Origin: Kitasatospora paranensis
GTDB taxonomy: Bacteria > Actinomycetota > Actinomycetes > Streptomycetales > Streptomycetaceae
DNA length: 64,000 nucleotides
Direction of reading: 5' to 3'
NCBI RefSeq assembly: GCF_039544005.1
Contig: NZ_BAABKV010000001.1
Location: 1,798,001 to 1,862,000, forward strand
Below the pieces are notes generated by a model. The model did not search any database. It was not told the DNA's origin and saw only the letters and a list, made by a program, of their open reading frames with translations. Position 1 is the stretch's first letter. Each line of letters starts with the position of its first letter. The translations under genes and the position numbers were made by a program. Shown piece by piece: positions 32,499 through 41,884 of the stretch.

Positions 32499-34228
32499 TC
32501 ACCGGGCCGCGGCGAGCGGGCCGGTGAGGCCGCCCCTGCGCCGTACCGTCGCTGCGAGCGTACGGTGTCCGGCGTGCTCCTCGGCCGCGACCTCGCGGTC
32601 GGGGAGGTCCGGTCGGGGCCATTCGCCGGCCGCGGTGTCGGCGGCGGTCCGCAGGTCGACGAGGGCGCCGGTGAGGCGGCGGCCCGCTGCGGCGAGGGCC
32701 GCGGGCTCCGGGGAGGGGTGCGCGAGGAGGTGTTCGGCATGCTCCCGGGCGGCCGCGGCGTCCCGGACGGTGGCGCCGACCCGGCGGCCGGCCCTGCGGT
32801 TGGTGACCAGCAGGACGGCGAGGAGCCCGAGCAGGGCGCCGGCCACGGTGTCGAGGATCCGGTCGGCGACCAGCGGGCCGCTCGGCTGGGTGCGGCCGAA
32901 CTCGGTGACGAGCAGCGCCATCGGGGTGACGCAGATGCTGCCGAGCCAGTAGTTGCGGCCGATCAGCGCCTCCGCGCCGAAGTTGCCGGCCAGGCAGCAG
33001 AGCACCAGCGGGACGGCGCCGAGGTGGGCGAGGGGCACGACGGCGGCGAAGACCAGTACCCCGAGCAGGTTGCCGACCACCCGCTGCACGGCCCGGTGCC
33101 AGGTGAGCGTGCCGTTGGCCTGGTAGAGCGAGGCGGCGGTGACCAGCGCCCAGGACGGGCGGCCGATGCCGAGCGCGGCTGCACCCCAGCCGGCCAGGGC
33201 GCAGCCGAGGAACGTCCGGTGCACGACCGGCAGCAGCGGCGAGCCCGGGCCGAGCAGGCGCAGCAGGGAGGGGCGGGGTGCGGGGGCGTGCCCGGCGACG
33301 GCGGCGTGCCCGGTGTCGTGTCCGGTGACGTGTTCGGTGCCGGCCGGGTCCGGGGCGGGCAGGGGGCGCCGGTGCGCAGGGCCAGGGCGAGTCCGCGCAG
33401 CCGCCCCGGGTCGGCCGCGCCGCCCGGGGCGGGGCCACCGGTGTGGGCGGCCGCGAGCGCGGCCTCGGCGTGGCCGAGCAGTCGGACGAGGGTGCACCGG
33501 TCCGCGCCGCCCCGCCGGGCCGGGCCGTCCGCGGGCGTCGGCAGCGAGGACCAGGCGGCGTGGAGGGCCGCGGCGGCCACGGCGCGCGGCCGGGTGCGGT
33601 GCGGACCCTCGGGGGTGGCGGCGTACGCGGCCGCGGCGTCGAGGGCGCGCGCGACGGCGTGCCGCTCGGGCCCGTCGCGGCGGATCAGTGCAGGTGCCAG
33701 ACAGACCAGCCAGGCGAACGCGCCGGCGGCCGCGGCCAGACCGAGCCGGCCGGCGATCGCCGGGGCGGACAGCGGCACGAACAGCGCGGCCGAGGAGACG
33801 AAGGCGAGCACCACGTGGCCGGGTGGTCCGATCCGGGTGGCGTCGCAGACCGCCTTCTGGACGGCGGCGAGCAGGGCGCCGACCGCGACCAGGACGACGA
33901 CCGAGTGGGTGAGCGCCGCGGCGGCCATGGCCGTACCGAAGCCGGCGAGCATCCCGAGCAGGACGAGCGCGACGGCGCGGGCGCGGGCCGCGTACGGCAG
34001 GTGGTGGCCGTACAGCGCGCAGAGCGCGCCGGCGGTGGTGGCCATCGCGAGGTCGAGGCGCCCGGCTGCGAGCAGGAGTGCATCGGGGACGGCCGCGGCG
34101 GCCACCACGCTGAGTGCGGGCTTGTACCAGATGTCGGACGGGCGGCCGAGGCGGAGCGGGGCCGCCAGTCGGCGTCGCAGGACGAAGCGCGGGCGGGCGG
34201 TCGCGGGGGGACGGGTGGAGCTGCTCAC
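32499..34228 (-). CDS. FUSC-family membrane transporter (frameshifted in this assembly)
   Basis: A protein of about 576 residues after repair. The N-terminal half, from GTG 34228, has RFVLRRRLAAPLRLGRPSDI then several helices (VPDALLLAAGRLDLAMATTA, PAIAGRLGLAAAAGAFAWLV). The C-terminal half has a second helix bundle (PSWALVTAASLYQANGTLTW, RVVGNLLGVLVFAAVV, GRNYWLGSICVTPMALLV). The frame breaks in the G run at 33362-33366, where one more base joins the halves. FUSC proteins export aromatic acids or similar compounds. TAACAT ends 7 nt before the GTG (leaderless), next to a 30-bp dyad, so repression by a MarR/TetR-type protein is likely. Confidence 0.8.
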
Positions 34229-34240
34229 CCGAACAATGTT

Positions 34241-34270
34241 AGCAAGTGTTTTACTCGTAAACGATTTGCT
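34241..34270 (-). promoter_or_regulatory. 30-bp imperfect palindrome at the FUSC promoter
   Basis: Outer arms AGCAA/TTGCT and inner arms TTTAC-TC-GTAAA are symmetric about one centre (22 of 30 positions). The dyad touches the -10-like TAACAT of the FUSC gene. This is a MarR- or TetR-type operator candidate. Confidence 0.6.
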
Positions 34271-34346
34271 ACGGCGGGCGGACGCCCGTGTGCCCCGCCG
34301 CCCGCCCGCCGCCCGCGGGGGCGGCGGAGGTGGGCGGCGGGGCGAC

Positions 34347-34382
34347 GGGTGGCGACTCAGGGGCGGGTGGCGACTCAGGGGC
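34347..34382. repeat. 18-bp direct repeat at the end of the MFS gene
   Basis: Two perfect copies of GGGTGGCGACTCAGGGGC. The second contains the MFS stop codon and the first repeats an in-frame stop 18 bp later. Confidence 0.7.
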
Positions 34383-35874
34383 GGGCGGCCGACTCGGGCT
34401 CGGGCGCGGACCCGGCGTCGGCGTCGGCATTGGCGTCGGCATTGGCGTCGGCCGCACGCGGAGCCGTCGCCGCCGCAGCGTCGCGGGCGCGGCCGGGTAC
34501 GGCCAGCGTCACCAGGGCGGCCGCCAGTGCCGCACCGAGCCCGATCGCCAGGCCCGTCCGGAACCCGCTCTCGGACGGCAGCGCCACCGGCCCCATCCGG
34601 ACGGTCATGTGGGAGAGCACCACGCCGATCACCGCCGCCGAGGTCGAGGTGCCGATGGACCGCATCAGGGTGTTGAGACCGTTGGCGGCGGCCGTCTCGG
34701 AGGCCCGCACGGCGCCCATGATCAGGGCCGGCATCGAGGCGTACGCGAAGGCGATACCGGCGCCGATGACGCTGGAGCAGACGACGACGCCCCAGACGTG
34801 ACCCATCAGGGCCAGCGACAGCCCGTAGCCCGCGGCGATCACCAGCGTGCCGACCAGCAGGGCCACCTTGGGGCCGCGGGCGGCCGAGAGCCGGGCCGAC
34901 ACCGGGGAGACAGCCATCATCACCAGGCCGGACGGCGCCATGCACAGACCCGCGGCGACCATCGACTGCCCGAGGCCGAAGCCGGTGGCGGCCGGCAGCT
35001 GGAGCAACTGCGGGATGATCAGCGACATCGCGTACATCGCGAAACCGACCACCACCGAGGCCGCGTTGGTCATCAGCACCTGACGGCGGACGGTGGTGCG
35101 CAGGTCGACCAGCGGGCTGGTGGTGCGCAGCTCGAACACGCCCCACAGCAGCAGGACGACGACCGCGGCCGCGAACATCCCGAGCGTGCTGCCGCTGCCC
35201 CAACCCCAGTCCGAGCCCTTGGAGATGGCGAGCAGCAGGCAGACCAGGCCGACCGAGAGCCCGACGGCGCCGACGACGTCGAACCGGCCGCCCCCGCGCA
35301 CCGGGGACTCCGGGACGAGGGTCGCGACGAGGGCGACGACCACCAGGCCGAGCACCGCCGCGGTCCAGAACAGCACGTGCCAGCTGGCGTGCTGGGCGAC
35401 CACCGCGGCGAGCGGCAGGCCGAGCGCGCCGCCGATCCCGAGCGAGGAGCTCACCAGGGCCATCGCCGAACCCATCCGCTCCGGCGGCAGCTCGTCGCGC
35501 ATGATGCTGATGCCCAGCGGGATCACGCCGGCCGCGCACCCCTGGAGCGCGCGCCCGATCACCATCGGGACCAGCCCGGTCGAGACCGCCGGCACCAGCG
35601 AGCCAACGACCAGCATGCCGAGGCTGACCAGCAGCATCCGGCGCTTGCCGTACATGTCGCCGAGGCGGCCGAGGACGGGGGTGGCGACCGCGCCGGCGAG
35701 CAGGGTGGCGGTGATCGCCCAGGAGGCGTTGGCCGGAGTGGTGTGCAGCAGCTTCGGCAGCTCGGGGATGAGCGGGACGACCAGGGTCTGCATCAGCGAG
35801 ACGACGATGCCGGCACCGGCCAGCACGGCGACGATCGCACCTGGACGGGCGGGGGTTGCGGAGCGTGAGCTCAC
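34375..35874 (-). CDS. MFS drug exporter (14-TM, DHA2-like)
   Basis: A 499-residue major facilitator with about 14 hydrophobic segments. Motif A appears as GRLGDMYGKRRMLLVSLG and the antiporter region as GRALQGCAAGVIPLGISIMR. The opening VVPLIPELPKLLHTTPANAS is typical of actinobacterial efflux pumps. The C-terminus is an Ala/Asp/Asn repeat. GTG 35874 is chosen because GGAG lies 6 nt upstream. It diverges from a MarR regulator across a strong dyad at 35905, so MarR-controlled efflux is the likely logic. The substrate is unknown. Confidence 0.88.
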   Translation of the reverse strand: MSSRSATPARPGAIVAVLAGAGIVVSLMQTLVVPLIPELPKLLHTTPANASWAITATLLAGAVATPVLGRLGDMYGKRRMLLVSLGMLVVGSLVPAVSTGLVPMVIGRALQGCAAGVIPLGISIMRDELPPERMGSAMALVSSSLGIGGALGLPLAAVVAQHASWHVLFWTAAVLGLVVVALVATLVPESPVRGGGRFDVVGAVGLSVGLVCLLLAISKGSDWGWGSGSTLGMFAAAVVVLLLWGVFELRTTSPLVDLRTTVRRQVLMTNAASVVVGFAMYAMSLIIPQLLQLPAATGFGLGQSMVAAGLCMAPSGLVMMAVSPVSARLSAARGPKVALLVGTLVIAAGYGLSLALMGHVWGVVVCSSVIGAGIAFAYASMPALIMGAVRASETAAANGLNTLMRSIGTSTSAAVIGVVLSHMTVRMGPVALPSESGFRTGLAIGLGAALAAALVTLAVPGRARDAAAATAPRAADANADANADADAGSAPEPESAARP

Positions 35875-35904
35875 GGGGGACTCCAAGTCACGAGGCGACT
35901 TGTG

Positions 35905-35920
35905 CATCATACATATGATG
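35905..35920. promoter_or_regulatory. MarR-type operator between MFS and MarR genes
   Basis: Perfect 7-bp arms CATCATA and TATGATG are separated by CA, within an AT-rich island between the two divergent genes. A partly matching extension (GTGC/GCAC) is seen on both sides. Confidence 0.65.
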
Positions 35921-35977
35921 TGCACCATGCATGAAGCCCTTCGGCGCTACCCTGACCACGGAACGTGAGGAGGAACA

Positions 35978-36535
35978 GTGCAGGACCAGATCGGCGACAT
36001 CGAGCGCGAACTGATGCTGATCGGGCGTCACCAGGTCATCGCCGCGCTGCGCACCGACCGGCCGACCGGCCGGCTCGAACGCAGCGCCTACACCCTGCTG
36101 AGCCGGATCGAGGCCGAGGGACCGATGTCGATCGGCCAACTCGCCGAGGCCTTCGGCCTGGACACCTCGACGATCAACCGGCAGACCGGTGCCATGCTCC
36201 GCAACGGGTTGGTCGAACGCATCCCCGACCCGGACGGCGGCATCGCCCGCAAACTCCGGATCACCGGCGACGGCCTGCGGCGGCTGCATGCGGACCGCGA
36301 CTGGTCGGTCAACGGCCTGTCGGTCGTCCTGGCGGACTGGCCGGCGGAGGAGGTCGCGGTGCTGGCCCGCGCGCTCGCCCGCTTCAACATGAGCATCGAG
36401 CAGCACGAGGGCCGCAGTTGGCCCCGCCCGGCCGACGGCCCGGCGGACGCCCCGGCAGGCGGACCGCTGGACGACCCGCTGGACGGACCGACGGGCGGAC
36501 CGGCGGGGGACGCGGGCGACCGGGCACAGGCCTGA
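35978..36535 (+). CDS. MarR-family transcriptional regulator
   Basis: A 185-residue MarR regulator. The winged HTH reads PMSIGQLAEAFGLDTSTINR, QTGAMLRNGLVERIPDPDGG and IARKLRITGDG. The C-terminal 35 residues are a Pro/Gly/Asp/Ala low-complexity tail (GGPLDDPLDGPTGGP) beyond the normal family length. GAGGAGGAA precedes GTG 35978. It is divergent from the MFS exporter and probably represses both genes through the dyad at 35905-35920. Confidence 0.87.
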   Translation: MQDQIGDIERELMLIGRHQVIAALRTDRPTGRLERSAYTLLSRIEAEGPMSIGQLAEAFGLDTSTINRQTGAMLRNGLVERIPDPDGGIARKLRITGDGLRRLHADRDWSVNGLSVVLADWPAEEVAVLARALARFNMSIEQHEGRSWPRPADGPADAPAGGPLDDPLDGPTGGPAGDAGDRAQA

Positions 36536-36607
36536 CGGCGGCGACCGCGCCGTACGGCATCGGCCGGGTCGCACCCGGCCGGTGGCCGCGGCCGGACGCC
36601 GCACCGA

Positions 36608-36613
36608 TAGGGT
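36608..36613 (+). promoter_or_regulatory. -10 box TAGGGT of the LysE-type gene
   Basis: TAGGGT ends 8 nt before the ATG at 36622, with no ribosome site between. Probable leaderless transcript. Confidence 0.45.
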
Positions 36614-36621
36614 CGGCGGGC

Positions 36622-37323
36622 ATGGACACCGCCACCGCCCTCTGGTCCTTCGGCCTCCTGGTGGGCCTGCTGACGCTCACGCCGGGCCTCGACACCGCCC
36701 TCATCCTGCGCACCGCCGTCCTCGGACGGCGCCGCCGCGCCTGGGGTGTGGTGCTCGGCATCCAGACCGGCACCCTGGTGTGGGGCGTGCTCGCCTCCGT
36801 CGGGGCCACCGCCGTCCTCACCGCCTCGCACCTGGCCTACGAGACGCTGCGCTGGGCAGGCGCCGGGTATCTGCTGTGGACCGGCGCCCGGATGCTGCGC
36901 GACTCCTGGCGCCGCGACACCGGGGCCGCCCCGGACGGCAGCCCGGCGGACGGACCGGCGGACGGGCACGGCGGCGACCGGCACGGCGGGGACAGGCAGC
37001 GCACGGACGGGCCCGCGGACGGCAACGGGCTGGTCGCGGGCTGGCGCCGGGGTGCACTGACCAACCTGCTCAACCCGAAGGTCGGCGTCTTCTACGTCGC
37101 CCTGCTGCCGCAGTTCATCCCGCCCGGCGCACCCCACCTGGCCTTCGGCGTCCTGCTGACCTGCGAGCACCTGGCGCTCGGCCTGGTCTGGTCGACGGTG
37201 CTGGTGGGCTTCGCCCGGGTCGTCCGGCACCGGCTGACCGGCCCCACCGCCCGGCGCGTCCTCGACCGCATCACCGGCGGGGTGATCGCGGCGTTCGGCC
37301 TTCGACTCGCCTTCGGCGACTGA
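36622..37323 (+). CDS. LysE-family amino-acid/small-molecule exporter
   Basis: A 233-residue LysE/RhtB-type permease with about six hydrophobic segments. Family motifs are LTPGLDTALILRTAVLGRRR near the N-terminus, then LRWAGAGYLLWTGARMLRDS and GALTNLLNPKVGVFYVALLP. The middle loop carries an unusual Gly/Asp/His-rich insertion (ADGPADGHGGDRHGGDRQRT) of about 35 residues. The exported compound is unknown. It is probably leaderless, with TAGGGT at 36608 and no ribosome site. Confidence 0.86.
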   Translation: MDTATALWSFGLLVGLLTLTPGLDTALILRTAVLGRRRRAWGVVLGIQTGTLVWGVLASVGATAVLTASHLAYETLRWAGAGYLLWTGARMLRDSWRRDTGAAPDGSPADGPADGHGGDRHGGDRQRTDGPADGNGLVAGWRRGALTNLLNPKVGVFYVALLPQFIPPGAPHLAFGVLLTCEHLALGLVWSTVLVGFARVVRHRLTGPTARRVLDRITGGVIAAFGLRLAFGD

Positions 37324-37365
37324 TCGGGCCGGCCCGCGAGCGCGGGCAGCGCACTCGGTGCAGCA

Positions 37366-37409
37366 GGCCCGGCGCAGGCCCGGCGCGGGCCCGGCGCGGG
37401 CCCGGCGCG
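37366..37409. repeat. 11-bp tandem repeat between convergent genes
   Basis: Four copies of GGCCCGGCGCG (one base different in the first) lie between the LysE stop and the UBP zinc-finger stop. The GC-rich repeat can self-pair and may help end transcription. Confidence 0.65.
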
Positions 37410-37415
37410 GGCGGC

Positions 37416-37775
37416 TCAGTGCAGCAGGCTCTGCCAGTCCCCGGGAACCCGGCCGGCCGGGCCGGGCGACGGCTGGGTCGGCGGGCGCGAGGCCGGACCG
37501 GCGAGCGGCGGGCCCGTGTAGTACTCGTCGGTCTCGATGTTCCAGAACCAGTCCTCGCCCGGCTCGAAGCTCGTGAGGAACGGATGCCCGGACTCCCGGG
37601 CGTGCCGGGTGGCGTGCTGGGACGGCGAGGAGTCGCAGCAGCCGATGTGGCCGCAGGCGGCGCAGCGGCGCAGGTGCAGCCACCAGCCGGCGTCCTGGCC
37701 GGCCAGGCACTCGGCGCAGCCGTCCCCGCTCGGCAGGGCGGCGGGGTCGATCCCCGGTACCTCCTGCTCGCTCAT
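37416..37775 (-). CDS. UBP-type zinc finger protein
   Basis: A 119-residue protein with a ubiquitin-protease-type zinc finger. Ligands include CAECLAGQDAGWWLHLRRCA, ACGHIGCCDSSPSQHATRH and the His in ESGHPFLTSFEPGEDWFWN. The family is widespread in actinobacteria without ubiquitin, where its role is unknown. In eukaryotes the fold binds the C-terminal Gly-Gly of ubiquitin. No partner domain or adjacent protein-tagging gene is visible. It is convergent with the LysE gene. Confidence 0.88.
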   Translation of the reverse strand: MSEQEVPGIDPAALPSGDGCAECLAGQDAGWWLHLRRCAACGHIGCCDSSPSQHATRHARESGHPFLTSFEPGEDWFWNIETDEYYTGPPLAGPASRPPTQPSPGPAGRVPGDWQSLLH

Positions 37776-37963
37776 GCAGGTGCCTCCTCGACGTGCGGGC
37801 CCGGGCGTGCGGGCCTCCGGACGTTCCCCCTCCGGCGAACGTACGCCGGTCTGCGGCGGCCCGCCCGTCCGGGGAACGGCCGTCGGGGCCAGGGGTGTCA
37901 GTGGCGCGTGATGGGATCGGCGCGGACAGCGGGGACGGCGGAACGGTGATCGAGGAGGCGGCG

Positions 37964-38880
37964 GTGGAAGGGCGGTCGACGCGCTGGCGCTGCACGGGGC
38001 TGCACTGGCAGGACGACCGGCCGGTGCTGGGCGCGGTGCGCGGCGGGGTGCGCCACGAGCGGGTGGTCGAGCCGGGGGCGGCGGTGGGCTGGCGGCTGGG
38101 CGGGCCGCGCCGGTGCTCCGGGCCGCACCTGGCCGGCGAGCCGGAGCGGCGTGACTGTCCGCACCGGGCGGAGATCGACCCGGTGGCGGGGGCGGTGCTG
38201 TGCGTGCCGTGCCAGCAGGTCGACCGCGGCCTGGCGCTGGCCAGGGACCGGATCCTGGACGACGGGCGGACGTACCGGCTGTACCTGGCGTGGTTCGGCG
38301 GCGACCTGGTGAAGGTGGGGCTGACCGCCGAGCAGCGCGGCCGCTCCCGGCTGCTGGAGCAGGGCGCGCCGGTCTTCACCTTCGTGGCCCGGGGTCGCTG
38401 CCCGCCGTCCGACGGGCCGAACTGACGGTCAGCGGCTCCGGGCTCGCGCGGGAGCGGTTCGGGGTGCGGGCCAAGGCGGAGCAGTGGTGGCACCTGCCGG
38501 GGGCCGCGGAGCGCCGGGCGAGGGTGGCCGGTGCCCGGGCGGCCGCGCTGCAACTGCTGGCCGGGCATCCGCTGACCACCTACCCGGACGGGCCGGTGGT
38601 GGACCACGTGGAGCTGTTCGGCCTGACGGACGGCCCGCCGCCGTCGTACCGGGAGGTGACCGCCCTGGCGGACGGCGCGACCGTCTGCGGCGTGCTGCGG
38701 CCGCCGATCGGCCGGATGGTCTTCCTGGACCAGCCGGACGGCGGTGAACCGCTGCTGCTCGACACCCGCCGGCTCACCGGGTGGGCGCTGCGGGCGGCGG
38801 CGCCTGCGCCCTGCAGCGGGGTGGAGCTGCGCCCGCACCGCCGGCCGCCCGCGCCGGACGCCCAGGGCGCGCTGTTCTGA
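37964..38880 (+). CDS. DUF2797 protein (frameshifted in this assembly)
   Basis: About 305 residues after repair. GTG 37964 is chosen because GGAGG lies about 6 nt upstream. The first part has cysteines in RRCSGPHL, ERRDCPHR and VLCVPCQQ, then YRLYLAWFGGDLVKVGLTAE and RLLEQGAP, which resemble a GIY-YIG-like segment. The frame breaks in the G run at 38391-38394. One more G gives ARGSLPAVRRAELTVSGSGL and an open frame to the TGA at 38880. DUF2797 proteins have no assigned function. A zinc-binding, nuclease-like fold is an inference. Confidence 0.78.
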
Positions 38881-38944
38881 CGCACCGTCGGGCCGGAGCG
38901 GGGACAGGAGTGCGGGCGCGGCACGATGCTCTTGCCCTCGGGGC

Positions 38945-38956
38945 TACCGACCGGTA
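38945..38956 (+). promoter_or_regulatory. Dyad upstream of alpha/beta hydrolase
   Basis: TACCG-AC-CGGTA lies about 55 bp before the ATG at 39011. A candidate operator on symmetry and position only. Confidence 0.35.
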
Positions 38957-39010
38957 ATCCTTACTGACGTTCCGTCCAACAACGTCCGCCGCGCGCCGCC
39001 GAGGAGCCGC

Positions 39011-39850
39011 ATGTCCGCCGAGGTCACCTTCCCGCTGCCCGCCCCGTACGGGTCGCGCACCGCCACCGTCCGCTACCACCGGCGGGGCAGCGGCAGCCCG
39101 CTCCTGCTGCTGCACGGCGTCGGACACCACTGGCAGGGCTGGGAGCCGGTCCTGCCGGCCCTGGCGGAGCGCCATGAGGTGATCGCGGTCGACCTGCCCG
39201 GCTTCGGCACCTCCCCCGGCCTGCCGGACGGCGTGCCGTACGACCTGACGGCCGCCGTCCCGACCCTCGCCGCGTTCTGCGCCGCGCTCGGGCTCGACCG
39301 CCCGCACGTGGCCGGCAACTCGCTCGGCGGACTGCTCGCCCTCGGACTCGGCCGGGCCGGGGCGGCCCGCTCGGTCACCGCCCTGGCCCCGGCCGGATTC
39401 TGGTCCGAGGCGGAGCGCCGCTACGCCTTCGCCGTCCTGGCGTACATGCGGCTGGGCGCGACCCTGCTGCCGCCGTCCGCCGTCGACGCGCTGTCCCGGT
39501 CGGCAGCCGGACGGACGGTCCTGGTCAGCAGCATCTACGCCCGGCCCGGACGCCGTTCGCCGGAGGGCGCGGCGGCCGAGACCCGGGCCCTGCGCGGGGC
39601 GACCGGCTTCGCCCCGACGCTGGCCGCCGGCCGCCGCACCCGCTTCACCGGCGACATCGCCGGCGTGCCGGTCACGATCGCCTGGGGCACCCGCGACCGG
39701 GTGCTGCTGCGCCGCCAGGGCGTCCGGGCGCTGCGCGAGATCCCGGGCGCCCGGCTGGTCCGGCTGCCCGGCTGCGGCCACGTGCCGATGAGCGACGATC
39801 CGCAGCTGGTCGCCCGGGTGATCCTGGACAGTTGCGCGGCGGCGGCCTGA
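39011..39850 (+). CDS. Alpha/beta-fold hydrolase
   Basis: A 279-residue serine hydrolase. The oxyanion region is LLLHGVGHHWQGWEPVLPAL, the nucleophile elbow VAGNSLGGLLALGLG, the acid likely in WGTRDRV and the base in LPGCGHVPM. The cap region between strands 6 and 7 is helical and Ala-rich. Such hydrolases act on esters, epoxides or C-C bonds, and the substrate is unknown. GAGGAG precedes the ATG. No operon partner is evident. Confidence 0.88.
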   Translation: MSAEVTFPLPAPYGSRTATVRYHRRGSGSPLLLLHGVGHHWQGWEPVLPALAERHEVIAVDLPGFGTSPGLPDGVPYDLTAAVPTLAAFCAALGLDRPHVAGNSLGGLLALGLGRAGAARSVTALAPAGFWSEAERRYAFAVLAYMRLGATLLPPSAVDALSRSAAGRTVLVSSIYARPGRRSPEGAAAETRALRGATGFAPTLAAGRRTRFTGDIAGVPVTIAWGTRDRVLLRRQGVRALREIPGARLVRLPGCGHVPMSDDPQLVARVILDSCAAAA

Positions 39851-39918
39851 GCCGCGCCCCGGGCGGCGGCGCCGCACGCACGCCCCGGGGTGGCGGAAAT
39901 CACGCACCGCCACCGGTC

Positions 39919-39952
39919 ACCTACGGTGGCGTAGGTCACTTCACAAGGTGAA
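39919..39952 (+). promoter_or_regulatory. Two inverted repeats upstream of the SGNH hydrolase gene
   Basis: ACCTAC-ggtggc-GTAGGT (39919-39936) is followed by TTCAC-AAG-GTGAA (39940-39952), 11 bp before the ATG at 39964. Either could be an operator or an mRNA hairpin. Confidence 0.4.
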
Positions 39953-39963
39953 ACATCTACGGT

Positions 39964-40745
39964 ATGGACGATCATCAGGAGACCCTTGACCTCGGTTCCT
40001 ACGCAGCCCTCGGTGACAGCTTCACCGAGGGCCTGAACGACCCCGGTCCCGACGGCCGCTTCGCCGGCTGGGCCGACCGCCTCGCGGCGATGCTGGCCGC
40101 CCGCCGCCCCGCCGGCGACTTCCGGTACGCCAACCTCGCCGTCCGCGGACGGCTGCTCGACCAGGTCACCGCCGAACAGGTGCCGCAGGTCCGCCGGATC
40201 CGGCCCGACCTGGTCACCTTCTGCGCCGGTGGCAACGACATCCTGCGGCCGGGCAGCGACCCGGACGAGGTCGCCGAGCGCTTCGAGGACGCCGTGCTGG
40301 AGCTGCGCGAGCACACCGGCACGATCCTGATCTGCACCGGCTTCGACACCCGGACGGTACCGGTGCTCCGCCACCTGCGCGGCAAGATCGCGACGTACAA
40401 CGGCCACCTGCGGGCGATCGCCGACCGCAACGGCTGCCAGGTCGCCGACCTCTGGTCGCTGCGCTCGGTGCACGACCGGCGGGCATGGAGCGAGGACCGG
40501 CTGCACCTCTCCCCCGAGGGCCACCAGCGGGTCGCCCTGCTCGCCGCCCGCTCCTCGGCCTGGCGGCCGACCAGGACCCGGAGGCGCCCTGGCCCGCCCG
40601 GCCCGAACAGACCCCGGCCGAGCAGCGCCGGGAGAACCTCCAGTGGGCGCGCGCCTACCTGCTGCCATGGGTCGGCCGCCGGCTGCGCGGCGAGTCCTCC
40701 GGCGACCACGTCGAGGCCAAGCGGCCCGAACTGCTGCCGCTCTGA
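39964..40745 (+). CDS. SGNH/GDSL hydrolase (frameshifted in this assembly)
   Basis: About 260 residues after repair. Block I is YAALGDSFTEGLNDPGPDGR, block III is FCAGGNDILRPGSD, and block V is DRLHLSPEGHQRVALLAAR, so the Ser-Asp-His triad is complete. The frame breaks near 40548-40553. One added base gives the continuation LGLAADQDPEAPWPARPEQT and WARAYLLPWVGRRLRGESSG, ending at 40745. No signal peptide is seen, so it is probably a cytoplasmic esterase/lipase. The start lacks a good ribosome site and is preceded by two inverted repeats. Confidence 0.82.
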
Positions 40746-40861
40746 CCCCGCCGGGCGCCGGCGCGGCCGACCGCACCGGCGCCACGGGCCCGGTTTCGCC
40801 GCGCCCCGACGCGGCATACGGTCGTACGGGGGCTCGCCACCCGCCCCGAGGAGGCACCGCC

Positions 40862-41460
40862 ATGACCGACTTCGCCGTCGACGTGACCAGGATCAGCCGC
40901 GAGGCGCACCGGACGATGAGCGCGCAACCGGCAACCGGCCCCACCGGGCGCCTGCCGGAGGAGCAGGTGGTGAGCGTCCTGAACGACGTGATCGCGACCG
41001 AGGTGGTCGGCTGGCTGCGCCGCACCAGGAACGCGCTGGCCGTCCAGGGCACCGGTGAGCGCGGGATCGCCGCACTCTTCACCGACCACGCCGAGCAGGG
41101 GATGCGGCACGCCGTGGCGGTCGCCGAGCGGATCGTCGCGCTCGGCGGGCACCCCAACTTCGACCCGGACACGCTCGCCCAGCGGGCGCACACCGACTAC
41201 TCGGTCCCCGGCGAGGCCGCCCTGACCACCATGCTCGCCCGTGACCTGCGGGCCGAGCGGATCGTCGTCGCCTCGTACCGGGAGATCGCGGCCTGGCTGG
41301 GCAACCGCGACGCCGGGAGCCGGCGGCTGATCGAGGCCCTCGTCGCCGACGTCGAACGCAACGCCGGCGAACTGGCGGGCGCCGTCGCAGCCCGCACCGG
41401 GACCCCGGGGCCGCCGACCCGGCCGCCGCCGGACCGCCGGCCGGGCCTCACGACTCGTAG
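40862..41460 (+). CDS. Ferritin-like domain protein (frameshifted near its end)
   Basis: A four-helix-bundle ferritin-like protein. Helices carry LNDVIATEVVGWLRRTRNAL, FTDHAEQGMRHAVAVAERIV (ExxxxH) and a third bundle in LARDLRAERIVVASYREIAA, after which VADVERNAGELAGA closes the domain. The annotated frame would run to 41770 across the opposite-strand DUF2630 gene. One more G in the GGG at 41399-41401 instead gives TGDPGAADPAAAGPPAGPHD and a stop at 41460. That end is preferred. Iron or redox functions are typical of the family, but the metal ligands here are incomplete to the eye. Confidence 0.75.
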
Positions 41461-41714
41461 CGCTCGACGTCCTCGACGCTGCGGACGGCCGCCAGATTCG
41501 GATCCTCGCCGGCGTCGGCCCGCGCGCGGCGCTGGCGCAGCAGGTCCCAGCACTGGTCGAGTTCCGCCTCCAGTTCGTGCAGCCGCTGCTGTTCGACCTC
41601 GGGGTCGATGCGGCCGGCGGCCAGCTGCTCCCGCAGGACGCGCTCGGCCTCCACCATCTCCCCGATGCGGTCCAGGATCCGCCGGTCGGTCCCTTCGCTC
41701 ACCTGCTGTTCCAC
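41448..41714 (-). CDS. DUF2630 family protein
   Basis: An 88-residue, highly helical DUF2630 protein. It starts VEQQVSEGTDRRILDRIGEM and includes VEQQRLHELEAELDQCWDLL and RQRRARADAGEDPNLAAVRS, the diagnostic stretch. The charge pattern suggests a coiled coil. The function is unknown. GGAGG lies 7 nt before GTG 41714. Its end overlaps the convergent ferritin-like gene by 13 bp if that gene stops at 41460. Confidence 0.88.
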   Translation of the reverse strand: MEQQVSEGTDRRILDRIGEMVEAERVLREQLAAGRIDPEVEQQRLHELEAELDQCWDLLRQRRARADAGEDPNLAAVRSVEDVERYES

Positions 41715-41884
41715 CGGGCACCTCCGTCCGTACGACCTTGTCCCCGAGCCCGCCCCTCCTTTCAGCCTAGGCCGATTCGGCCGCTGTTTCGCCGCGGCCG
41801 CCGCAGGCCCGCGTGCCCCGGGCGGCGGTGTGGCGGCCGCGGGGCGGCCGTGGGGGCGCCTGCACCCGTGCGGGTGAGGGGCGG

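Noticed and set aside
32309..32527. Small Cys/Pro-rich plus-strand gene over the 65-bp repeats
   Set aside because: The peptide repeats mirror the DNA repeat, there is no ribosome site, and it overlaps the start of a well-supported MarR gene.
41460..41770. Extension of the ferritin-like gene to 41770
   Set aside because: The extra 100 codons are Arg/Pro-rich, lie entirely antisense to DUF2630, and disappear if one G is restored at 41399-41401.
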